From Streptococcus orisratti DSM 15617 (lineage in GTDB: Bacteria; Bacillota; Bacilli; Lactobacillales; Streptococcaceae): 64,000 bases of DNA. The position numbers were made by a program, and so were the translations under genes. Of the stretch, positions 45,957 to 57,291 are shown piece after piece (within the stretch, counting starts at the first letter, position 1; each line of letters begins with the position of its first letter). The DNA is taken from contig NZ_KB904504.1 of assembly GCF_000380105.1 (NCBI RefSeq), forward strand, positions 218 through 64,217. The letters are read 5' to 3'. The notes beneath the pieces were generated by a model. It searched no databases, had not been told where the DNA came from, and saw only the letters and a program-made list of their open reading frames with translations.

Positions 45957-46835
45957 ATGAGTAAGAAAAAATGGATTATTGCTAGTGGAGTACTCGTCGC
46001 GGTTGTTGCAGCAACTGTCATTGGACGACAACTAACAGGTAAGTCAGACAGTGATACTAATTCAGCATCAGGCAGTTCCGATAAGGTCATTACGCTAAAG
46101 GTTGCACACACACAAAGTTATGCTCCTTATGATTTTGTCAATGAAAAAGGTGAAAGTGATGGCTTTGAAGTTGCTGTTTTGAAAGCTATTGATAAAAAAT
46201 TAGATAAGTACCAATTTGAATATACTGGAACCAGCGATGAAGACTTGTTGATTGGACTTGAATCGGGTAAGTATGACATTGGAACAAAAGGAGCATGGTA
46301 CACTGCTGAGCGTGCAGAAAAATTTATCATTCCTAAAAATGCTATTGGGGCAAGCATCATTGGCTTTACCATTCGTAAAGATGATGCAAGCAAATTTAAA
46401 GATATTGCTTCTTTTGCAGCAGCTGGCGGGAAATTAGTGCCTATTTCTCCCCAAAATGCTCAATACAATGTTATTCAAGAGTATAATAAGAAAGCCTCAA
46501 ACCCAATCGCTCTAACTGAAGCGGAAAGTTTCAATGTGGCAGATGCTTATGCTTGGGTATTGGAGGGACGTTACGATGCCTACTTTGATATCAAATTATC
46601 TTTTGAAAATGCAGTAACCAAGGAGGATGGCGCCTATCATCAATACGCTGAAAAGTTGACTTGGTTCCCTTATAAAGGAATCGAAACTTATCCACTTATT
46701 CATAAAAATGCTACCAACGAGGATTTTGCGAAAGCCTATGACAAAGCAATCCAAGAACTTCAAGACGATGGAACAATTTCTAAACTTTCTAAGAAGTATT
46801 TTGGAGAAGATGTTTTCTCATATGTAACGGATTAA
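45957..46835 (+). CDS. Polar-amino-acid-type substrate-binding protein, operon B
   Basis: 292 aa, SBP family 3 (LKVAHTQSYAPYDFVNEKGESDGFEVAVLKAID; SGKYDIGTKGAWYTAERAEKF; TISKLSKKYFGED). An N-terminal hydrophobic segment (6-22) precedes a Ser/Asp/Gly linker. There is no cysteine, so it is probably membrane-anchored rather than a lipoprotein, like its operon A counterpart. GGGGGAAAT precedes the ATG 18 bases after the URO-D gene. Confidence 0.85.
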   Translation: MSKKKWIIASGVLVAVVAATVIGRQLTGKSDSDTNSASGSSDKVITLKVAHTQSYAPYDFVNEKGESDGFEVAVLKAIDKKLDKYQFEYTGTSDEDLLIGLESGKYDIGTKGAWYTAERAEKFIIPKNAIGASIIGFTIRKDDASKFKDIASFAAAGGKLVPISPQNAQYNVIQEYNKKASNPIALTEAESFNVADAYAWVLEGRYDAYFDIKLSFENAVTKEDGAYHQYAEKLTWFPYKGIETYPLIHKNATNEDFAKAYDKAIQELQDDGTISKLSKKYFGEDVFSYVTD

Positions 46836-46850
46836 ATGTAAAGAGCTGAA

Positions 46851-46887
46851 GGGAAGACTCTGAATCCTGAGGAGTTCTTTCCTTTTT
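46851..46887 (+). terminator. Hairpin between binding protein and permeases, operon B
   Basis: GGGAAGACTC pairs imperfectly with GGAGTTCTTTCC, followed by five T. It lies 15 bases after the binding-protein gene. Such intercistronic hairpins often let the binding protein be made in excess over the permeases. Confidence 0.55.
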
Positions 46888-46909
46888 GATTAATACTTTG
46901 GAGGTGTTC

Positions 46910-47602
46910 ATGGTTTCTTATGACCTATCTTATGTTTTTAAATTTCTTCCAGATATTCTATCTGCTCTACCATTAACGCTGTGGATACTATTGCTAACGA
47001 CTGGTCTAGGAAGTCTACTTGGAGCTCTCTTGGCTTGGGGACAGCTTTATGGTGATGAGGTGTTAGCATCCTTATCAAGGGGATATGTCTTTGTTTTGAG
47101 ATGTACACCTCCGATTGTACTTCTTTTTATGATTTTTTATGGATTGCCAGAATTTTTAGAATGGTGGCTTGGTTTAGATGTTAATGGTTGGTCACGGACG
47201 ATTTTTGTAGTAACAGCTATGACATTATTATTTGCAGCCAGCATTTCAGAGGTTTTCAAATCCGCCTATGAAGCTGTCCCAGTAGGTCAGATGGAAGCAG
47301 GATTAAGTATTGGATTAACAGAACTACAAACTTTTTGGAGAATACTTTTCCCTCAAGCTTTTCGCATAGCCTTGCCTAATATTAGTAACGCCATTTTGAA
47401 TTTGTTGAAAGATACGGCCTTGGCTTATACTATTGGGTTAGCCGATGTGATGGGTGCTGGAAATCTTTTAATTGGACGAAATCTTGGAAACTATTCTTTA
47501 GAAACTTATACAGCTGTTGCTGTTATTTATTGGGGGCTTGCTTTGTTACTGTCAGTTGGAAGTCAGCTTCTTGAAAAGTCTTTAGATGCAGGAAAACGGT
47601 AG
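46910..47602 (+). CDS. Amino-acid ABC permease, operon B, first subunit
   Basis: 230 aa with the HisM-type loop EAVPVGQMEAGLSIGLTELQTFWRILFPQAFRIALPNISN. The start at 46910 (MVSYDLSYVFKF) follows GGAGGTG; the longer TTG start at 46886 lies in the preceding hairpin. It pairs with the next permease. Confidence 0.88.
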   Translation: MVSYDLSYVFKFLPDILSALPLTLWILLLTTGLGSLLGALLAWGQLYGDEVLASLSRGYVFVLRCTPPIVLLFMIFYGLPEFLEWWLGLDVNGWSRTIFVVTAMTLLFAASISEVFKSAYEAVPVGQMEAGLSIGLTELQTFWRILFPQAFRIALPNISNAILNLLKDTALAYTIGLADVMGAGNLLIGRNLGNYSLETYTAVAVIYWGLALLLSVGSQLLEKSLDAGKR

Positions 47603-47611
47603 GAGGAACTT

Positions 47612-48292
47612 ATGAATTTTAATTTTATTATTTCTACTCTCATTAAGGCTTTATCAGGTGTTCCAGTAACATTGGGTATAATGATTGTTGCTATTTTGCT
47701 AAGTTTCTTTCCGGCACTTTTTCTAGCTTTGGGACGGTTGTACAAGGTAAAGGGGGTTACAGGATTTTCAATAATTTATTTAGCTTTTATCCGATCAACA
47801 CCACCTATTTTATTGATTTTATTTTTTTATAGCCTTTTTCCGAGTGTTTTAAATAGCTTATTAAAAGGGACTGGTATCAATGTTTTCGAGATCAATCCAA
47901 TCTTTTATGCCTTTATCATTTTTAGTTTGATGACAACAGGAAGTCTCTCTGAGATTATTCGTTCTGCTATTTTAACCGTAGACAAGGGACAATTGGAAGC
48001 GGCGCAGGCTATCGGATTAAGCAATACGCAGGCCTATCTTAGGATTATTTTTCCACAGGCATTGCGCTCAGCTCTCCCCAATCTTTGTAACTTGGTAATC
48101 AATCTGGTTAAGGGAACATCTTTGGTTTTTGTGATGACAGTTAAAGATATTACGGCAATCGCTAAAGTGGAGGCTGCCTACGGTTATCAGTATTTTGAGT
48201 CTTACTTTGTTATCTTTATCATCTATATTTTAATTTGTGGTATTATCCAGTATATATTTAGAAGTCTTGAAAAGCGTGTAAAATTTGCATAG
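47612..48292 (+). CDS. Amino-acid ABC permease, operon B, second subunit
   Basis: 226 aa with the loop [40 protein letters not shown] and about five membrane segments. AGGAGG lies upstream of the ATG, 9 bases after the preceding gene. Confidence 0.88.
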   Translation: MNFNFIISTLIKALSGVPVTLGIMIVAILLSFFPALFLALGRLYKVKGVTGFSIIYLAFIRSTPPILLILFFYSLFPSVLNSLLKGTGINVFEINPIFYAFIIFSLMTTGSLSEIIRSAILTVDKGQLEAAQAIGLSNTQAYLRIIFPQALRSALPNLCNLVINLVKGTSLVFVMTVKDITAIAKVEAAYGYQYFESYFVIFIIYILICGIIQYIFRSLEKRVKFA

Positions 48293-48300
48293 GAGTTAAT

Positions 48301-49059
48301 ATGTTAGAAGTAAAAAATATTGAAAAATCGTTTGGCGATAAAAAAGTTTTGGATGGTGTTAGTTTGAAGGTCAATCAGGGAGATGTTGTGGTTATCCTTG
48401 GTCCCTCTGGCTCAGGTAAGACAACATTTTTACGTTCTCTCAATTATTTGGAAAAAGCAGATTTGGGACAACTGATATTGGATGAAAAGTCTTATGACTT
48501 GTCTAAAATCAGCCGTAAGGATGTTCTGGAAATTCGTCAGAAAACAGCTTTTGTTTTCCAGAATTATAATCTTTTTGCCAATAAAACAGCCCTAGAAAAT
48601 ATTTTGGAAGGACTTGTTATTGCGAGAAAAATTCCAAAGGCAGAGGCCTTGGTGATTGCAGAAAAAGCCTTAGAAAAAGTGGGTTTATCTGATAAAAGAG
48701 ATGCTTATCCAAGTCAACTTTCTGGAGGTCAGCAGCAAAGGATTGGAATTGCCCGTGCTATCGCAGTTAAGCCAGATGTTATCCTTTTTGACGAGCCGAC
48801 CTCTGCTCTTGATCCAGAATTGATTGGAGATGTGTTATCTGTCATGAAAGAATTAGCACGAGAGGGCGTGACCATGGTGGTTGTCACACACGAGATGAGC
48901 TTTGCGCGTGATGTAGCAAATCATGTTATCTTTATGGAAGGTGGACATATCATTGAAGAAGGCGAGCCAAAAACCTTTTTTACGCGCCCAAAAGAAGAAA
49001 GAACAAAACAGTTTTTGACACGAATCATACCAGAATTAAGTATGGATCCGATTATTTGA
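48301..49059 (+). CDS. Amino-acid ABC transporter ATPase
   Basis: 252 aa, GlnQ/HisP type. Walker [13 protein letters not shown], signature [14 protein letters not shown], Walker [15 protein letters not shown] and switch histidine VVTHEM. It is the only ATPase gene among the two operons, so it probably energises both permease pairs. Closed by a terminator about 100 bases on. Confidence 0.93.
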   Translation: MLEVKNIEKSFGDKKVLDGVSLKVNQGDVVVILGPSGSGKTTFLRSLNYLEKADLGQLILDEKSYDLSKISRKDVLEIRQKTAFVFQNYNLFANKTALENILEGLVIARKIPKAEALVIAEKALEKVGLSDKRDAYPSQLSGGQQQRIGIARAIAVKPDVILFDEPTSALDPELIGDVLSVMKELAREGVTMVVVTHEMSFARDVANHVIFMEGGHIIEEGEPKTFFTRPKEERTKQFLTRIIPELSMDPII

Positions 49060-49160
49060 TAATGACTCTTGAATGTCTCATTCCACCGGTGCCGATAAAG
49101 TAACAGTTGTCTATTTATTAGTTATTGAAATTTGCAGATTTCTCAGTTTAACACATCATC

Positions 49161-49184
49161 ACAGCCCATTTGGGGCTGTTTTTG
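49161..49184 (+). terminator. Operon B terminator
   Basis: ACAGCCC pairs with GGGGCTGT around ATTT, followed by a T run. About 100 bases after the ATPase gene. Confidence 0.85.
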
Positions 49185-49471
49185 GGGTTAATCTTGCTAT
49201 AATTGTTCTCTATGTTTGAGAGTTAGAGAGGTTACAGAGGTGACTTTAAGTCAATTGGCTAGAACATCAGCTGTTTCTAATAAAATGAGGACTATTCTAG
49301 AGGATTATCAAAGTGTTTTGGTTGACCAGTTTTATCCAAGACACCCCAAATTTGGATTTGAAAAATTGAGTCACTGACTCAAGATGGTTTGCTAGTGATC
49401 TTATGTGTGGGGAAGATGGTAACATTTGATTATTAATATTGTTTGGTGAGGGATATTTTCTTCGTGCAATG

Positions 49472-49504
49472 AAGTGATTTTTCATATGAAAGTCGCTTTT
49501 TTTA
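49472..49504 (+). terminator. Terminator before mvaK1
   Basis: AAGTGATTTTTCAT pairs with ATGAAAGTCGCTT (near-perfect palindrome with G-T pairs), followed by seven T. It insulates the mevalonate operon from upstream transcription. Confidence 0.75.
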
Positions 49505-49555
49505 CGTGTTGATGGTAGAATAGTATGAGGACTAAAAGTAATTAAGAGATAAGAT

Positions 49556-50434
49556 ATGACAAAGAAAATCGGCGTTGGTAAGGCGCACAGTAAAATTATT
49601 CTGATGGGAGAACATTCGGTAGTGTATGGCTATCCAGCTATTGCAATTCCCTTGAAAACAATTGAGGTGGAGTGTTACATTTACCCATCAGATCATAGCA
49701 TTATTTTTGATTTTGACGACACCCTGTCCACTGCTATTTATGCCGCTTTGGACTATTTGGGCAAGACTCAAGTTGCTATTTCCTATGATATCAGGTCAGA
49801 AGTTCCTCAAAAACGTGGCATGGGCTCTTCTGCAGCAGTTTCGATTGCTGCTATTCGAGCGGTATTTGATTATTTTCAGCAAAGTGTTTCTGATGAGTTG
49901 CTAGAAGTATTAGTTAACCAAGCAGAAATCATTGCCCATACTAATCCGAGTGGTTTGGATGCCAAAACGTGTTTGAGTGACGAAGCAATCAAGTTCATTC
50001 GTAACGTCGGGTTTGAAGCAATTGATTTGAATTTGAATGCGTATTTGGTGATTGCAGATACAGGAGTTCATGGCAATACAAGAGAGGCAGTGGATAAAGT
50101 AGCTGCATCAGAAATCGACAATCTTCCATTCCTCTCCCAATTGGGGCTGTTGACCGAACAAGCGGAACAGCAGATTATCGCTAAAGATTGTCAGGGACTT
50201 GGACAGTCAATGACAGCTGCGCATGCATTTTTGCAAAAAATTGGTGTCAGCCTTGAAAAATCTGATCACTTAGTAACCAGTGCCCTTGAAGAAGGAGCCT
50301 TAGGTGCCAAGATGAGTGGTGGTGGACTAGGGGGCTGCATGATTGCTCTGGCAGAAACGGAAAATCAAGCTCACAAAATCACTGATAGACTAAGAAAGGA
50401 AGGAGCAGTTAACACGTGGATTCAAAAACTGTAA
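49556..50434 (+). CDS. mvaK1: Mevalonate kinase
   Basis: 292 aa GHMP kinase. Motif 1 is KIILMGEHSVVYGYPA, the ATP loop is KRGMGSSAAVSIA, and the C-terminal motif is KMSGGGLGGCMIAL. It phosphorylates mevalonate, the first committed kinase step to isopentenyl diphosphate. First gene of the five-gene operon; its end overlaps mvaD by 19 bases. Confidence 0.95.
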   Translation: MTKKIGVGKAHSKIILMGEHSVVYGYPAIAIPLKTIEVECYIYPSDHSIIFDFDDTLSTAIYAALDYLGKTQVAISYDIRSEVPQKRGMGSSAAVSIAAIRAVFDYFQQSVSDELLEVLVNQAEIIAHTNPSGLDAKTCLSDEAIKFIRNVGFEAIDLNLNAYLVIADTGVHGNTREAVDKVAASEIDNLPFLSQLGLLTEQAEQQIIAKDCQGLGQSMTAAHAFLQKIGVSLEKSDHLVTSALEEGALGAKMSGGGLGGCMIALAETENQAHKITDRLRKEGAVNTWIQKL

Positions 50435-51366
50435 GCGTTAAATCTTATGCAAACATTGCAATTATCAAATATTGGGGTAAGGCTGATCCTATTAAAATGA
50501 TTCCTGCGACTAGCAGCATTTCTTTGACCTTAGAAAATATGTTTACCACAACCACAGTTAGTTTTTTACCTGAAACTGCAAAGCATGATGAATTTTACAT
50601 CAATGGTGTCTTGCAAGACGCCAAAGAGCATGCTAAAGTCTCAGCTATTGTGGATGATTATCGTTCAAACAAGTTTCACTATGTCAAAATAGAAACAACG
50701 AATACCATGCCAACAGCTGCAGGGCTGTCTTCTAGCTCTAGTGGTCTGTCAGCCCTTGTCAAAGCTTGTAATCTACTTTTTGAAACAGGATTGAGTCAGT
50801 CGGAACTGGCACAAAAAGCCAAATTTGCTTCTGGTTCTTCGTCGCGCTCTTTTTTTGGACCCGTTGCAGCTTGGGACAAAGACAGCGGGGAAGTGTACAA
50901 GGTTGAAACGAAGTTGAAGCTTGCTATGCTCATGTTGGTCTTGAATGATCGTAAAAAACCAATTTCTAGTCGTGATGGAATGAAGCTCTGTACCGAAACC
51001 TCGACAAATTTTAAAGAGTGGATTGCTCAATCTGAAAGAGATTATAGCGCTATGTTGGCTTATCTCAAAGAAAATGATTTTGAAAAGGTTGGTCAATTGA
51101 CCGAGAGTAACGCTCTTGCCATGCACGCAACTACTAAGGCGGCACAGCCAGGGTTCTCATACTTGACCGATGACTCTTACAAAGCGATGGCGTTTGTAAG
51201 AGAACTTCGACAAAAAGGAGAACTTTGCTATTTCACTATGGATGCAGGTCCAAATGTTAAAGTTCTTTGTCGAGAAGAAGACTTGGAGCGTCTGAGCCAG
51301 CTTTTTGAACAAGAAGGTTACCGCGTTATCGCCTCACGAACAAAGGAATTACCCGATGACTATTAA
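50416..51366 (+). CDS. mvaD: Diphosphomevalonate decarboxylase
   Basis: 316 aa. It has the N-terminal SYANIAIIKYWGKADP and the ATP loop TAAGLSSSSSGLSALV typical of MvaD. It converts diphosphomevalonate to isopentenyl diphosphate. It starts on GTG 50416 inside mvaK1 behind AAGGAAGGAG and overlaps mvaK2 by 11 bases. Confidence 0.95.
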   Translation: MDSKTVSVKSYANIAIIKYWGKADPIKMIPATSSISLTLENMFTTTTVSFLPETAKHDEFYINGVLQDAKEHAKVSAIVDDYRSNKFHYVKIETTNTMPTAAGLSSSSSGLSALVKACNLLFETGLSQSELAQKAKFASGSSSRSFFGPVAAWDKDSGEVYKVETKLKLAMLMLVLNDRKKPISSRDGMKLCTETSTNFKEWIAQSERDYSAMLAYLKENDFEKVGQLTESNALAMHATTKAAQPGFSYLTDDSYKAMAFVRELRQKGELCYFTMDAGPNVKVLCREEDLERLSQLFEQEGYRVIASRTKELPDDY

Positions 51367-52344
51367 AGTGCAGACTAGTGGGAAGCTGTATATTGCTGGG
51401 GAATATGCTGTGCTAACACCAGGGCAGACGGCCTTGCTCAAGAATATTCCTATTCAGATGACAGCAGAAATAGTAACGGCAGGCACCATTTCACTATCCT
51501 CTGACATGTTTGATTATGTGGCAGACATGACGCCAGACCATAATTATGCCCTCATTCAAGAGACGGTGACTAGCTTGGCGGCTTATTTAGGAGTGACCAT
51601 AGCAGAGCTGCGACCTTTTTCCCTCACCATCACTGGGAAAATGGAAAGAGATGGGAAAAAGTTTGGCATTGGCTCCAGCGGTAGCGTAACTGTGCTGACC
51701 TTGAAAGCCTTATCAGCTTTTTATGCCCTTGATTTGTCAGCTGACACTTTGTTTAAATTAGCCTCCTACACCCTTATCAAGCGTGGAGATAATGGTTCTA
51801 TGGGAGATATTGCCTGCATTGCCTATGATGACTTTGTGGCCTTTACGTCCTTTGACAGACAGCAGGTGCGTGACTGGATTGTTAACGAAGAGATACAGAC
51901 GGTGTTGGCAAAAGATTGGGGTTATCAGATTGAAGTAGTGAAACCAGCGATTGCCTGTGACTTTTTGGTAGGATGGACCAAGCAGCCTTCTATCTCAAAA
52001 GACATGATTGACCGTGTAAAGTCCTCCATCACTGCGGATTTTTTGAAAAACACACAAGCTAGTGTGCTGTCCTTAAAATTGGCGTTAGAAGCGGGAGATA
52101 AAATATCCATTAAGAAACATATTGAACGAATTTCTGATTTGTTGCTTAAGCTAAATCCTGCTATTTACAATCAAACCTTGCTAAACCTCAAGTTAGCTAG
52201 CCAAGGTCTGGATATCGTTGCTAAGTCTTCTGGCTCTGGCGGTGGAGACTGCGGTATAGCCCTATCCTTTGATGGTAAGGATAGTCAAAAGCTGATTGAG
52301 GCGTGGGAACATGCAGGAATTGAACTATTACATAAGGAGACATT

Positions 52345-52348
<4 letters not shown>
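51356..52348 (+). CDS. mvaK2: Phosphomevalonate kinase
   Basis: 330 aa GHMP kinase with SGKLYIAGEYAVLTPGQTA, ATP loop KFGIGSSGSVTVLTLKA and KSSGSGGGDCGIAL. I use ATG 51356 (MTIKVQTS) behind AAAGGA; the frame start at 51305 lies deep in mvaD. It ends in an ATGA overlap with the GNAT gene. Confidence 0.95.
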
Positions 52349-53900
<1,552 letters not shown>

Positions 53901-53975
53901 TTTTAAGGATCCAATGAGGTGTTACAACCTATTACCTAAAAATCAAAGATAGTAGAAATCAATTGGTGCATGGTT

Positions 53976-54082
53976 ATACTCAATGAAAATCAAAAGTAGC
54001 CTAGGAAACGAAGCCGACGATAGAACTTGAGTTCATCAAGGCAAGTTGACAACGGATAATTTTGATTTTCGAAGAGTATTAA
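53976..54082. repeat. BOX-like repeat element
   Basis: It begins ATACTCAATGAAAATCAAA and ends ATTTTCGAAGAGTATTAA, the characteristic ends of the pneumococcal BOX element (boxA and boxC type), with GGCAAGTTGAC resembling the conserved boxA core. About 107 bp, so short, without multiple boxB units. It lies in the gap between convergent fni and gatD, whose remaining sequence I do not recognise. Confidence 0.75.
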
Positions 54083-54168
54083 TAAGAATGACGGTTACTT
54101 TATCACCAGCCCCTCCTCAAATTGTTGAAGATAGTCTGATTTTGGTGGTGTAAAAAATAAATGAAAAA

Positions 54169-54201
54169 GCTCAGAAAACAGGTAGTTTCTGGGCTTTTTT
54201 T
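54169..54201. terminator. Terminator between fni and gatD
   Basis: GCTCAGAAA pairs with TTTCTGGGC around ACAGGTAG, followed by seven T on the plus strand; AAAAA before the stem allows some function on the minus strand for gatD-murT. Confidence 0.8.
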
Positions 54202-54208
54202 CTGAACA

Positions 54209-54997
54209 TCATTTTTCGAATTCTGCCTTGCTTTTTACATCTCCATATTCTTCAGGGACTTCCTTGGCTAAAATATCTTGATAGGCAGGTAAATCAAGAT
54301 TTTTACCGTACTTATTGCGCAGTGCTGTAGTCACCAAACGGTAGGCTAGGTTAGCATTGCGAGAGAGGATAGGTCCGTGGAAGTAGGAACCAAAAACATT
54401 TTTATAGTGAACGCCTTCAGTGCCATCTTCTTTGTTATTACCATTGCCATAAAGACACTTACCAAGTGGTTTTTCATCTTCAGACAAGAAAGTGCGACCT
54501 TGATGATTTTCAAATCCATAGTAGGTCTCATCAAACTCCTCGTTGTGAATTTTGATGTCACCGATAAAACGATTATTTTCTTGATTTAACGTGTAGTGTC
54601 CCATGACACCAATGCCTTCAATACGTTCACCATTTGCCTGAACATAGTATTGTCCCAATAATTGGAAGCCTCCACAGATAGCAAGTAGCACTCCATCATT
54701 TTGGATATAGCGATCAATGGCAGAACGCTTGGAAGGGAGATCTTGGGCTACGATAGACTGCTCATAATCTTGACCGCCACCGAAGAAAACTAGCTGATAG
54801 TCGTTAGGGTCAAAGGTATCGCCAATAGACACAATATCAAAAATCATACGAGCCCCCAATTTTTCACCTACATATTTCATCATCAGTACGTTGCCATTAT
54901 CACCATACGTGTTCATTAGGTTACCATAGAGATGGGCCACTTTTAGTTCGTAGGTGTAAGTTTTTGTGTCGGGAGATTTGAGTGAAGTGTAAGTCAT
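54209..54997 (-). CDS. gatD: Lipid II glutamine amidotransferase subunit GatD
   Basis: 262 aa class I (CobB/CobQ-like) glutaminase. The nucleophile Cys108 lies in [15 protein letters not shown] and the histidine in YFHGPIL. It releases ammonia from glutamine for MurT, which amidates the D-Glu of lipid II. Its start shares one base with the murT stop (TAATG). Confidence 0.95.
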   Translation of the reverse strand: MTYTSLKSPDTKTYTYELKVAHLYGNLMNTYGDNGNVLMMKYVGEKLGARMIFDIVSIGDTFDPNDYQLVFFGGGQDYEQSIVAQDLPSKRSAIDRYIQNDGVLLAICGGFQLLGQYYVQANGERIEGIGVMGHYTLNQENNRFIGDIKIHNEEFDETYYGFENHQGRTFLSEDEKPLGKCLYGNGNNKEDGTEGVHYKNVFGSYFHGPILSRNANLAYRLVTTALRNKYGKNLDLPAYQDILAKEVPEEYGDVKSKAEFEK

Positions 54998-56340
54998 TAG
55001 ATCATCTCCTTTCCAACAGCGTGACGGCTAGCTAGAATCTCACGAAATTCGAGCATAGCGGTGTAGGTCGCTAAAATATAGGCGTGCTCACAATCTTGTT
55101 TTTCAATTAATTCCATAATATCGGTCAAGAGCGGAGCCTCGGTAATTTTTGTTTCTTCATAACCAGTCACGCGTAGTCTGCGAGCGATTTCAGAATATCG
55201 GACACCACCAGCAAAAATCTGCGGGATATTCATCTCTAAAATGCTTTCAAAATTAGCGTCCCAGATCCAGCTTGTATCAATGCCATCAGCGTAATTAGCA
55301 TTAAGCAAGACAGACAAGGTAAAAGGATATGGAGCTAGGCGTATCATATCTAAGGCTTGACTAGCACCAACAGGATTTTTAATCAAAACGAGGGTGCAGG
55401 ATTTATTGCCAATCTGGAAGGTCTCTTGACGACCAAAGACAGCACGACTTTTATCAAAACCAGCCTTGATTTGTTCGGGAGTAACTCCGAAAAATTCAGC
55501 AACAGACACGGCTGCTAGAGCATTGTAGATATTGTATAGGCCCCCAACGTTAATCTTATACGCTTGACCATCAATGATAAACTCGGAAGAAGTGTTGGAA
55601 ATCTTGGTCAGCTCTGTCAGTTTGTAGTCCAAATCGGGACGATGGAAGCCACAATCTTCACAGATATAATCACCAAGGTTGGCGTAGGTATTAAGTTGGT
55701 ACTTGAGGATGTTTTGACAGTTTGGACACAAGATTCCTTCAGTATTGTAGTGTGCTAAGTGTGGTTTCTGTTTTTCGGTATCAAACCCGTAATATTTGAT
55801 GGGGTTGACAACTTCCTTAGAGTGGAAAAGCGGACTGTCACCGTTTGCGAGGATAGTAGCTTGAGGTGCATTAGCAGCACCATCCAAGATCATCTGGTAA
55901 GTGGTATAAATCTCACCGTAACGATCCATTTGATCACGAAAAATATTGGTGAAAACAAAGAGACTTGGCGTAATGTACTTAGTGATTTTAGGTAAAGAAG
56001 CTTCATCAATTTCCAAAACGGCAATTTTCTTGCCGGATTTGGCTTTTTTAGCTGTCAAAAAGGTTGATACAATTCCGGTAATCATATTGGCACCACTTGG
56101 ATTCGTCACCACTTCGCCAAAGGTTTCCTTGAGAATACCAACCGTTAAAGCGGTAGTCAAGGTTTTACCGTTTGTTCCAGTCACTACGACGATTTCATAA
56201 TCTTTAGCAATGGTATCTAAGATATCTTTATCAAACTTGAGTGCAAGGCTACCTGGGTAGGTGGAACCACGTCCTAATCGCCTTAAAATAAAATGTGCAG
56301 ACTTGCCTGCAGCGAGTCCCAAAAATGTCTTAACTTTCAT
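54997..56340 (-). CDS. murT: Lipid II isoglutaminyl synthase subunit MurT
   Basis: 447 aa Mur-ligase-like ATPase. The ATP loop is [17 protein letters not shown] Cys4 zinc ribbon is visible (CPNCQ near residue 205, CEDCGF near 228), and the C-terminal DUF1727 domain follows. With GatD it makes the D-isoglutamine needed for efficient cross-linking and is essential in several streptococci. There is no ribosome binding site; a TACAAT -10 box ends six bases before ATG 56340, so the transcript is probably leaderless. Confidence 0.95.
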   Translation of the reverse strand: MKVKTFLGLAAGKSAHFILRRLGRGSTYPGSLALKFDKDILDTIAKDYEIVVVTGTNGKTLTTALTVGILKETFGEVVTNPSGANMITGIVSTFLTAKKAKSGKKIAVLEIDEASLPKITKYITPSLFVFTNIFRDQMDRYGEIYTTYQMILDGAANAPQATILANGDSPLFHSKEVVNPIKYYGFDTEKQKPHLAHYNTEGILCPNCQNILKYQLNTYANLGDYICEDCGFHRPDLDYKLTELTKISNTSSEFIIDGQAYKINVGGLYNIYNALAAVSVAEFFGVTPEQIKAGFDKSRAVFGRQETFQIGNKSCTLVLIKNPVGASQALDMIRLAPYPFTLSVLLNANYADGIDTSWIWDANFESILEMNIPQIFAGGVRYSEIARRLRVTGYEETKITEAPLLTDIMELIEKQDCEHAYILATYTAMLEFREILASRHAVGKEMI

Positions 56341-56346
56341 GATGCT

Positions 56347-56355
56347 ATTGTATCA
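56347..56355 (-). promoter_or_regulatory. murT extended -10, leaderless layout
   Basis: On the minus strand TG-A-TACAAT is followed by agcatc and the murT ATG. The six-base distance matches that at ftsK (205 to 212). Confidence 0.55.
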
Positions 56356-56396
56356 TAAAAACTTCTTTTCTTGATACAGAAAATATTTTTCAAACG

Positions 56397-56405
56397 TGAT
56401 ATAAT
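56397..56405 (+). promoter_or_regulatory. cdaA extended -10 promoter
   Basis: TG-A-TATAAT at 56397-56405, 35 bases before ATG 56440. AAAGAGA (56424-56430) is the ribosome binding site. No -35 at normal spacing. It is divergent from the murT promoter. Confidence 0.6.
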
Positions 56406-56439
56406 AGTTATAGTTTGTATTTGAAAGAGATGAAACAGT

Positions 56440-57291
56440 ATGCGAAATTTAATGGCAATTGATGCTAATTTTTGGGCAAGTTTGGTTGAAAATCCTTGGA
56501 TGATTGTTGTGCACATTCTGGATATTTTGATTGTTGCCTATTTGATTTATAGATTAATAAAGGCTCTCGCGGGGACTAAGATTATGTCCCTTATTCAGGG
56601 AGTTATCCTTTTTATTCTTCTACGATTTGTGGCAGAGTTGATTGGTTTTACTACAATAACTTACCTCATGAATCAGGTTATCACCTATGGGGTTATTGCT
56701 GGTGTCGTTATTTTTGCACCAGAAATTCGAACTGGTTTAGAAAAATTTGGACGAACAACTCAAGTTTTTCTCCAAACACAGCACATGAGTGATGAGGAAA
56801 AATTAGTTCAAGCTTTGGTCAATTCAGTGGCTTATATGAGTCCAAGAAAGATTGGTGCCCTTATTGCCATTGAGCAGACTCAAACGTTACAGGAATACAT
56901 TTCAACGGGAATAAAATTAGATGCAGATGTATCTAGCCAATTGCTAATCAATATTTTCATTCCTAATACCCCATTGCATGATGGAGCAGTCATCATTCAG
57001 GGAAATAAAATTGCAACAGCCTGCTCATACTTGCCCTTGTCGGAGTCCAAAGCGATTTCAAAAGAATTTGGAACGAGACACCGTGCAGCTATAGGGCTGT
57101 CGGAAAATTCAGATGCCTTGACCATTGTTGTTTCTGAGGAGACAGGTGCTATTTCGATTACTTACAAAGGTGAGTTTATCCATGATTTGTCTAAAGAGAA
57201 TCTTAAGGTATTTTTGAGTAGACATTTTGCTTCAGAAAAAGTAAGCAAGACCGCTTGGTATCATAGATTTTTAGGGAGGAGAGAAAAATGA
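56440..57291 (+). CDS. cdaA: Diadenylate cyclase CdaA
   Basis: 283 aa. Three N-terminal membrane segments (about 21-95) precede the DAC domain, with the DGA motif at 181-183 and RHR at 213-215, both needed for c-di-AMP synthesis. c-di-AMP controls potassium and osmotic balance and is linked to cell-wall state. It is coupled to cdaR by ATGA. The order cdaA-cdaR-glmM is conserved in Firmicutes. Confidence 0.97.
   Translation: MRNLMAIDANFWASLVENPWMIVVHILDILIVAYLIYRLIKALAGTKIMSLIQGVILFILLRFVAELIGFTTITYLMNQVITYGVIAGVVIFAPEIRTGLEKFGRTTQVFLQTQHMSDEEKLVQALVNSVAYMSPRKIGALIAIEQTQTLQEYISTGIKLDADVSSQLLINIFIPNTPLHDGAVIIQGNKIATACSYLPLSESKAISKEFGTRHRAAIGLSENSDALTIVVSEETGAISITYKGEFIHDLSKENLKVFLSRHFASEKVSKTAWYHRFLGRREK

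Larger units (their letters stand above)
49060..49555 (+). other. Intergenic region with a 45-codon frame of unknown nature
   Basis: Contains two terminators (49161-49184 and 49472-49504). Between them GTG 49240 opens a 45-codon frame to TGA 49377 (VTLSQLARTSAVSNKMRTIL...RHPKFGFEKLSH) with AGAGG five bases upstream. It could be a small gene or the N-terminal relic of a larger one; I do not recognise it. A TGGTAGAAT -10-like box near 49511 precedes mvaK1. Confidence 0.35.
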
